The notes beneath the pieces were generated by a model, which ran no database searches, was not told where the DNA came from, and was given only the letters and a program-made list of their open reading frames with translations. Shown in pieces: positions 5,649-9,128 of a stretch of 9,128 nucleotides of DNA; the stretch's first letter is position 1; every line of letters begins with the position of its first letter. This DNA is from JASJBU01 sp965372385 (GTDB lineage: Bacteria > Pseudomonadota > Gammaproteobacteria > Chromatiales > Chromatiaceae). The DNA lies in NCBI GenBank assembly GCA_965372385.1, contig CBDVCD010000131.1:1-9128 (forward strand), written 5' to 3'. A program made the position numbers and the translations under genes.

Positions 5649-6599
5649 GTGGCACTCTCCGACTACATCAACACCTTTGGACAGGACCTGCTCCGGCGCT
5701 ATGGCGAACGGGTCCACAAGCTGGCGATCAACGCCGGGTTCACCTGCCCCAACCGGGACGGCAGCAAGGGCCGCGGTGGCTGCACCTTCTGCAATAACGC
5801 CTCCTTCAATCCCATGGCCCGCCGCCCGCCAGCGATTGCGGAGCAGATCGAGGCGGGGCGAAGGGTAATCCGCAAACGCACCGGCGCCCGCCGCTACATG
5901 CCTTACTTTCAGGCCTATACCAACACCTACGCCGATGTGAGCTATCTCGCCGAGCTCTACGCACAGGCCCTGCGGGAACCGGACGTGGTCGGCATCTCGG
6001 TAGGCACAAGGCCGGATTGCGTGCCCGACCGGGTGCTGGACCTGCTGGCCGGTTATCGGGAACGCGGCTTCGAGGTCTGGCTGGAACTGGGGCTGCAATC
6101 GGCCAGCGACGCCACCTTGCAGCGGGTCAACCGGGGACATGGATTTTCTGAGTACCGCCGTGCCGTCCAGGCGGCCCATCTGCGAGGACTGCCGGTCTGC
6201 ACCCATCTGATCGTCGGCCTGCCCGGCGAGGGACGGGAGCAGTCGCTGGATAGCCTGCGGCAGGTCCTGGCCCTGGGGGTCGAGGGCCTCAAGCTCCACC
6301 CATTGCATGTGGTCAAGGGCACCCAGCTGGCCAACCAGTGGCGAGCGGGCGAATACAGCCCGCTCAGCGCTGCTGAATACATCTCCATCGCAGCGGATAT
6401 GATCGAGCACACCCCGGTGGAGGTCCGCTATCACCGGGTCACCGGTACGGCGGAGGCGCGCATCCTGCTGGCCCCCGCCTGGTGCGCGCAGAAATGGGCC
6501 ATCCTGAATGGCATCGAGGCCGAACTCGCCTATCGCGGCAGCCGGCAGGGCTCCAGCCTATCGCCAGAGCTGGAGATGCATTCCGGCACCGATGGCTGA
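5649..6599 (+). CDS. yhcC: radical SAM protein, YhcC family (TIGR01212)
   Basis: A 316-residue radical SAM protein close to E. coli YhcC (about 309 residues), which I recognise along its length. The [4Fe-4S] cluster cysteines are C33, C45 and C48, in the wide C-x11-C-x2-C spacing (C-P-N-R-D-G...G-C-T-F-C) of this Elp3-like family rather than the classic CxxxCxxC. Other family blocks present are G-T-R-P-D-C-V (119-125), W-L-E-L-G-L-Q (144-150), H-L-I-V-G-L-P-G-E (186-194) and K-L-H-P-L-H (215-220). The reaction is unknown in the family. I start it at GTG 5649, with GAGG 4 nt upstream, because this matches the E. coli N-terminus; a TTG at 5616 would add 11 residues without a ribosome binding site. 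ubiU follows after 30 bp on the same strand, suggesting cotranscription with anaerobic ubiquinone genes. Confidence 0.93.
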   Translation: MALSDYINTFGQDLLRRYGERVHKLAINAGFTCPNRDGSKGRGGCTFCNNASFNPMARRPPAIAEQIEAGRRVIRKRTGARRYMPYFQAYTNTYADVSYLAELYAQALREPDVVGISVGTRPDCVPDRVLDLLAGYRERGFEVWLELGLQSASDATLQRVNRGHGFSEYRRAVQAAHLRGLPVCTHLIVGLPGEGREQSLDSLRQVLALGVEGLKLHPLHVVKGTQLANQWRAGEYSPLSAAEYISIAADMIEHTPVEVRYHRVTGTAEARILLAPAWCAQKWAILNGIEAELAYRGSRQGSSLSPELEMHSGTDG

Positions 6600-6629
6600 A
6601 CCTTCAAACAATCATGATGAGGCAAGTAA

Positions 6630-7625
6630 ATGGATCTGGTCTGTCCGGCAGGTAACCTGCCCTCTCTCAAGGCGGCGGTGGACAATGGCGCCAACGTGGT
6701 CTATTTCGGTTTCCAGGACGATACCAACGCGCGCCATTTCGCCGGCCTCAACTTCACCCCGGCCAAAATAGCCAAGGGTATCGCCTATGCCCGCCAGCGG
6801 GGGGTAAAGATCTACCTGGCGTTGAACACCTATCCGCAACCCCATGGCTGGCAGCGCTGGCAGAGCGCGGTGGACCGCGCCGCCGAGCTCCAGGTGGATG
6901 CCCTGATCGCCGCTGATATCGGCGTGCTGGAGTATGCCGCCAGCCGGCATCCGGAGCTCAATCTGCACCTCTCGGTGCAGGGCTCCGCCACCAACTACGA
7001 GGCGTTGCGCTTCTATCATGAGCATTTTGGGGTGCGCCGGGCGGTGGTGCCACGGGTGTTGTCGCTCTCCCAGGTCAAGCACCTGGTGGAGCACAGCCCG
7101 ATCGAGATCGAGGTGTTCGGTTTCGGCAGCCTCTGTGTGATGGTCGAGGGGCGCTGTATCCTCTCCTCTTATGCCACCGGCCAGTCACCCAACACCTTCG
7201 GAGCCTGCTCACCCGCCAGCCATGTGGAGTGGCGTGAAACCGCGGAGGGCCTGGAGACCCACCTGGGCGGGGTGTTGATCGAGCGTTACGGCAAGGGTGA
7301 GAACGCCGGCTACCCCACCCTCTGCAAAGGGAGCTTCACGGTGGGGGGCCATACCTATCATGCCATCGAGGAACCCACCAGCCTGAACACCCTGGAACTG
7401 CTGCCGGAACTCCAGGCCGCCGGCATCGCCGCGATCAAGATCGAAGGTCGGCAGCGCAGCCCGGTGTATGTCGCCCAGGTGACTCGAGTCTGGCGCGCCG
7501 CCCTCGATGCCTGTACGCGGGACCCGCAGAACTACCGCCCGCGCAGTGAGTGGATGACCGAGCTCGGCAAGGTCTCGGAAGGGACCCAGACCACCCTGGG
7601 CGCCTATGACCGTCCCTGGCAATAG
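6630..7625 (+). CDS. ubiU: UbiU, oxygen-independent ubiquinone hydroxylase subunit (U32 family)
   Basis: A 331-residue U32-family protein, formerly annotated as collagenase-like peptidase YhbU. UbiU pairs with UbiV to hydroxylate the ubiquinone ring in the absence of oxygen; each subunit binds a [4Fe-4S] cluster. It matches E. coli UbiU end to end, from C-P-A-G-N-L-P-x-L-K-A-A at residues 5-16 and D-D-T-N-A-R-H-F-A-G-L-N-F at 30-42 to E-G-T-Q-T-T-L-G-A-Y at the C-terminus. The cluster ligands C169, C176, C193 and C232 fall at the same numbers as I recall for E. coli UbiU. The ATG at 6630 has GAGG 7 nt upstream. It lies 30 bp after yhcC and 14 bp before ubiV, so these are probably one transcript. 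Confidence 0.97.
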   Translation: MDLVCPAGNLPSLKAAVDNGANVVYFGFQDDTNARHFAGLNFTPAKIAKGIAYARQRGVKIYLALNTYPQPHGWQRWQSAVDRAAELQVDALIAADIGVLEYAASRHPELNLHLSVQGSATNYEALRFYHEHFGVRRAVVPRVLSLSQVKHLVEHSPIEIEVFGFGSLCVMVEGRCILSSYATGQSPNTFGACSPASHVEWRETAEGLETHLGGVLIERYGKGENAGYPTLCKGSFTVGGHTYHAIEEPTSLNTLELLPELQAAGIAAIKIEGRQRSPVYVAQVTRVWRAALDACTRDPQNYRPRSEWMTELGKVSEGTQTTLGAYDRPWQ

Positions 7626-7639
7626 ACTGGAAACCGCAG

Positions 7640-8563
7640 ATGAAGCAAACCCTCAAACTCTCTCTGGGCCCCATTCTCTACTACTGGCCCCGGCAACAGG
7701 TCCTGGATTTCTATGCGCGGATGCTGGAGCTGCCCCTGGACATCGTCTATCTGGGAGAGACGATCTGCTCCAAGCGCAACCAGTTGCGTACGGATGACTG
7801 GTTCGAACTGGCGGAGCGCTTCGCCGCCAGCGGCAAGCAGGTGGTGCTCTCCACCCTGGCCCTGTTGGAGGCCGAATCGGAACTGAAGCGGCTGCGGCGC
7901 ATCTGCGCCAATGGTCGTTTCCTGGTGGAAGCCAATGACATGGGGGCGATCCACCTCTTGCAGGGGCAACCCTTCGTGGCCGGTCACAGCGTGAATATCT
8001 ATAACGGCCGCAGCCTGGCCATGCTCGCCCGTCAGGGGCTCAAGCGTTGGGTCTTCCCATTGGAGCTCTCTAAGCAAACCCTGGGCGAGATTCAGGCTGA
8101 ACGGCCTGCCGGGGTGGAGACCGAGGTATTCGCCTTCGGCCGGCTGCCGCTGGCCTACTCCGCCCGCTGTTTCACCGCCCGAGCCCACAAGCTGGCCAAG
8201 GACGACTGTCAGTACCGTTGTATCGACTATCCGGATGGCCTCACCCTGTCGGCCCAGGACGAGACCCGTTTCCTCACGCTCAACGGCATCCAGACCCAGT
8301 CGGCTCGTAGCGTCAATCTGGTGGGCGAGCTGCCAAGGATGCGGGAGCTCGGGGTGGATGTGGTGCGCATCAGCCCCCAGGCGCACCACACGGAGAAGCT
8401 GGTGGAGACCTTCAGTCAGGTCTTGCGGGATAGACTTGATCCACGGCAGGCAGCGACGCGGCTAGAGGCCCTGACGCCGACTGGCGGTTGCGACGGTTAC
8501 TGGCGTGGGGTAGCCGGCATGGCCCCGGTCGAAATGGCGGCCCGCGGGATCGACGACGCCTGA
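7640..8563 (+). CDS. ubiV: UbiV, oxygen-independent ubiquinone hydroxylase subunit (U32 family)
   Basis: A 307-residue U32-family protein (old name YhbV), partner of UbiU. Conserved blocks include L-G-P-I-L-Y-Y-W-P near the N-terminus, Y-L-G-E-T-I-C-S-K-R (37-46), G-K-Q-V-V-L-S-T-L-A-L (65-75), L-P-L-A-Y-S-A-R-C-F-T-A-R (169-181), and the C-terminal G-Y-W-R. Predicted [4Fe-4S] ligands are C43, C177, C190 and C194, equivalent to C39, C180, C193 and C197 of E. coli UbiV. It is about 15 residues longer than the E. coli protein, mostly at the C-terminus and N-terminus. The ribosome binding site before ATG 7640 is weak, so translation may be coupled to ubiU 14 bp upstream. The gene ends tail-to-tail with ubiT. 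Confidence 0.97.
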   Translation: MKQTLKLSLGPILYYWPRQQVLDFYARMLELPLDIVYLGETICSKRNQLRTDDWFELAERFAASGKQVVLSTLALLEAESELKRLRRICANGRFLVEANDMGAIHLLQGQPFVAGHSVNIYNGRSLAMLARQGLKRWVFPLELSKQTLGEIQAERPAGVETEVFAFGRLPLAYSARCFTARAHKLAKDDCQYRCIDYPDGLTLSAQDETRFLTLNGIQTQSARSVNLVGELPRMRELGVDVVRISPQAHHTEKLVETFSQVLRDRLDPRQAATRLEALTPTGGCDGYWRGVAGMAPVEMAARGIDDA

Positions 8564-8584
8564 GAGGAAAAAGGTACCTCAGGC
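8558..8584. repeat. inverted repeat spanning both ubiV and ubiT stop codons
   Basis: GCCTGAG (8558-8564) and CTCAGGC (8578-8584) are a perfect 7-bp inverted repeat with a 13-nt loop rich in A and G. The ubiV stop TGA (8561-8563) lies in the left arm and the ubiT stop (TCA on this strand, 8579-8581) in the right arm. Neither side has a T-run, so it does not look like a standard intrinsic terminator. It may be a weak bidirectional hairpin, or partly a by-product of both genes ending in GCC-TGA. Confidence 0.5.
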
Positions 8585-9064
8585 AAACCGGCGGATCAGG
8601 TCGGTGGAGAGATTCATCAGCTTGAGCAGGGGACCCAGCCGATCCTCCAACTCCAGTCCATCGAGAAAATTTTTCACATAGAGCCCGAGTTCGGTATTCC
8701 CACCCAGCTTCAGCCGCCGGTTGAAGAACAGGGTGTCCGCATCCTCCCGCCGGGTGGCCAGCAGCAGAAAATCGTAGACACAACCACTGATGTTCAGATC
8801 CTGCTGCCCCCGATCAGATGCCACGCTCAGTCGACCTTGGGTCAGGGTGATATGAAACCGCAGACGCGCATCCGTCACCTCGATGCGCATCACCCGATCC
8901 CGCAGAAAGTCCAGCTCCCCATCCGCCAGTTCCGGCGCAAACAAGCGATTCAGAATCTGCACCAGCAGCGTACTGTGGACCCGACCGGGGATGAGTCCCA
9001 GGGGCAGGGCCAAAGGGGCAGGCATGAGAGGTGCGGGACGGATGGTTTGGCTGGTGTCGTGCAT
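8579..9064 (-). CDS. ubiT: UbiT, SCP2-domain ubiquinone biosynthesis accessory factor
   Basis: A 161-residue SCP2 (sterol-carrier) domain protein matching E. coli UbiT (YhbT, about 174 residues). UbiT is needed for oxygen-independent ubiquinone synthesis, where it is thought to hold the hydrophobic intermediates, as UbiJ does in the aerobic pathway. The most telling block is D-A-D-T-L-F-F-N-R-R-L (108-118) followed by G-N-T-E-L-G-L-Y-V-K-N-F-L-D (122-135), nearly the same as in E. coli. An earlier block D-G-E-L-D-F-L (48-54) also agrees. The ATG at 9064 has only a weak GAG upstream. The gene is convergent with ubiV, with 15 bp between them, whereas in E. coli ubiT and ubiUV are divergent. Confidence 0.95.
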   Translation of the reverse strand: MHDTSQTIRPAPLMPAPLALPLGLIPGRVHSTLLVQILNRLFAPELADGELDFLRDRVMRIEVTDARLRFHITLTQGRLSVASDRGQQDLNISGCVYDFLLLATRREDADTLFFNRRLKLGGNTELGLYVKNFLDGLELEDRLGPLLKLMNLSTDLIRRFA

Positions 9065-9104
9065 AACTGCTCACGAGAGTGGCTTGAAGAAGGGATAATC
9101 CTGT

Positions 9105-9126
9105 AAAAAAGCCCGCTTATTGTCAA
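9105..9126 (-). terminator. possible half terminator or promoter at right edge
   Basis: Read on the minus strand, this stretch is TTGACA (9126-9121), AT, AAGCGGGC (9118-9111) and six Ts (9110-9105). GC-rich arm plus T-run is the 3' half of a typical intrinsic terminator, whose other arm would lie beyond 9128 and end a leftward upstream gene. Alternatively TTGACA is a perfect -35 for ubiT, but the -10 region at 15-18 bp spacing is poor. The window edge prevents a decision. Confidence 0.25.
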
Positions 9127-9128
9127 CC

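Noticed and set aside
5328..6434. 368-codon minus-strand frame opposite yhcC
   Set aside because: Antisense to a well-conserved radical SAM gene, also overlaps the tacA start, and shows no family motifs.
7604..8389. 261-codon minus-strand frame opposite ubiV
   Set aside because: Antisense shadow of ubiV; composition is rich in Gly, Gln and Leu with no domain.
1..9128. CRISPR array, tRNA, rRNA or complete insertion sequence
   Set aside because: No regularly spaced long direct repeats, no cloverleaf with an acceptor and anticodon arm, no rRNA-like stretch, and no transposase frame were seen on either strand.

Overview
The window looks like a chromosomal segment of a facultatively anaerobic, ubiquinone-using gammaproteobacterium with moderately high GC. 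The basis is a complete ubiU-ubiV-ubiT set for oxygen-independent ubiquinone synthesis, with the iron-sulfur cysteines at or close to the positions I recall for E. coli, plus a YhcC-family radical SAM gene and a REP-type palindromic element. I cannot name a genus from sequence alone.

Left part (1-1661): a toxin-antitoxin region. An AbrB-fold antitoxin and PIN-domain toxin pair (vapB1/vapC1, 259-881) is intact and preceded by three GTAATA motifs spaced exactly 19 bp apart. A second pair follows (1073-1488) with an intact antitoxin, but its PIN toxin is cut to 65 residues and lacks the C-terminal acidic residues. A 102-bp element (1522-1623) lies just downstream: a 24-bp near-perfect inverted repeat with two smaller perfect hairpins between its arms.

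Middle (1662-5453, minus strand): a third toxin-antitoxin pair, tacA-tacT (DUF1778 ribbon-helix-helix antitoxin and GNAT toxin), is transcribed leftward from a promoter region with two inverted repeats. It is followed after 47 bp by a large exported metallopeptidase of about 973 residues. That protein has a signal peptide, a PD40/TolB-like repeat region, an M28 zinc peptidase domain with all expected metal ligands, and a C-terminal PDZ domain.

Right part (5454-9128): yhcC, ubiU and ubiV run rightward with short gaps (30 bp and 14 bp) and look like one operon. ubiT lies on the opposite strand and meets ubiV tail-to-tail, with only 15 bp between the genes; a 7-bp perfect inverted repeat covers both stop codons. 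UbiU and UbiV form the [4Fe-4S] complex that hydroxylates the ubiquinone ring without oxygen, and UbiT is the SCP2-domain lipid-binding accessory factor. The linkage of a radical SAM enzyme of unknown role (YhcC) to this pathway is the most interesting functional lead. I found no wholly new multi-gene system, no CRISPR array, no tRNA or rRNA gene and no complete insertion sequence.
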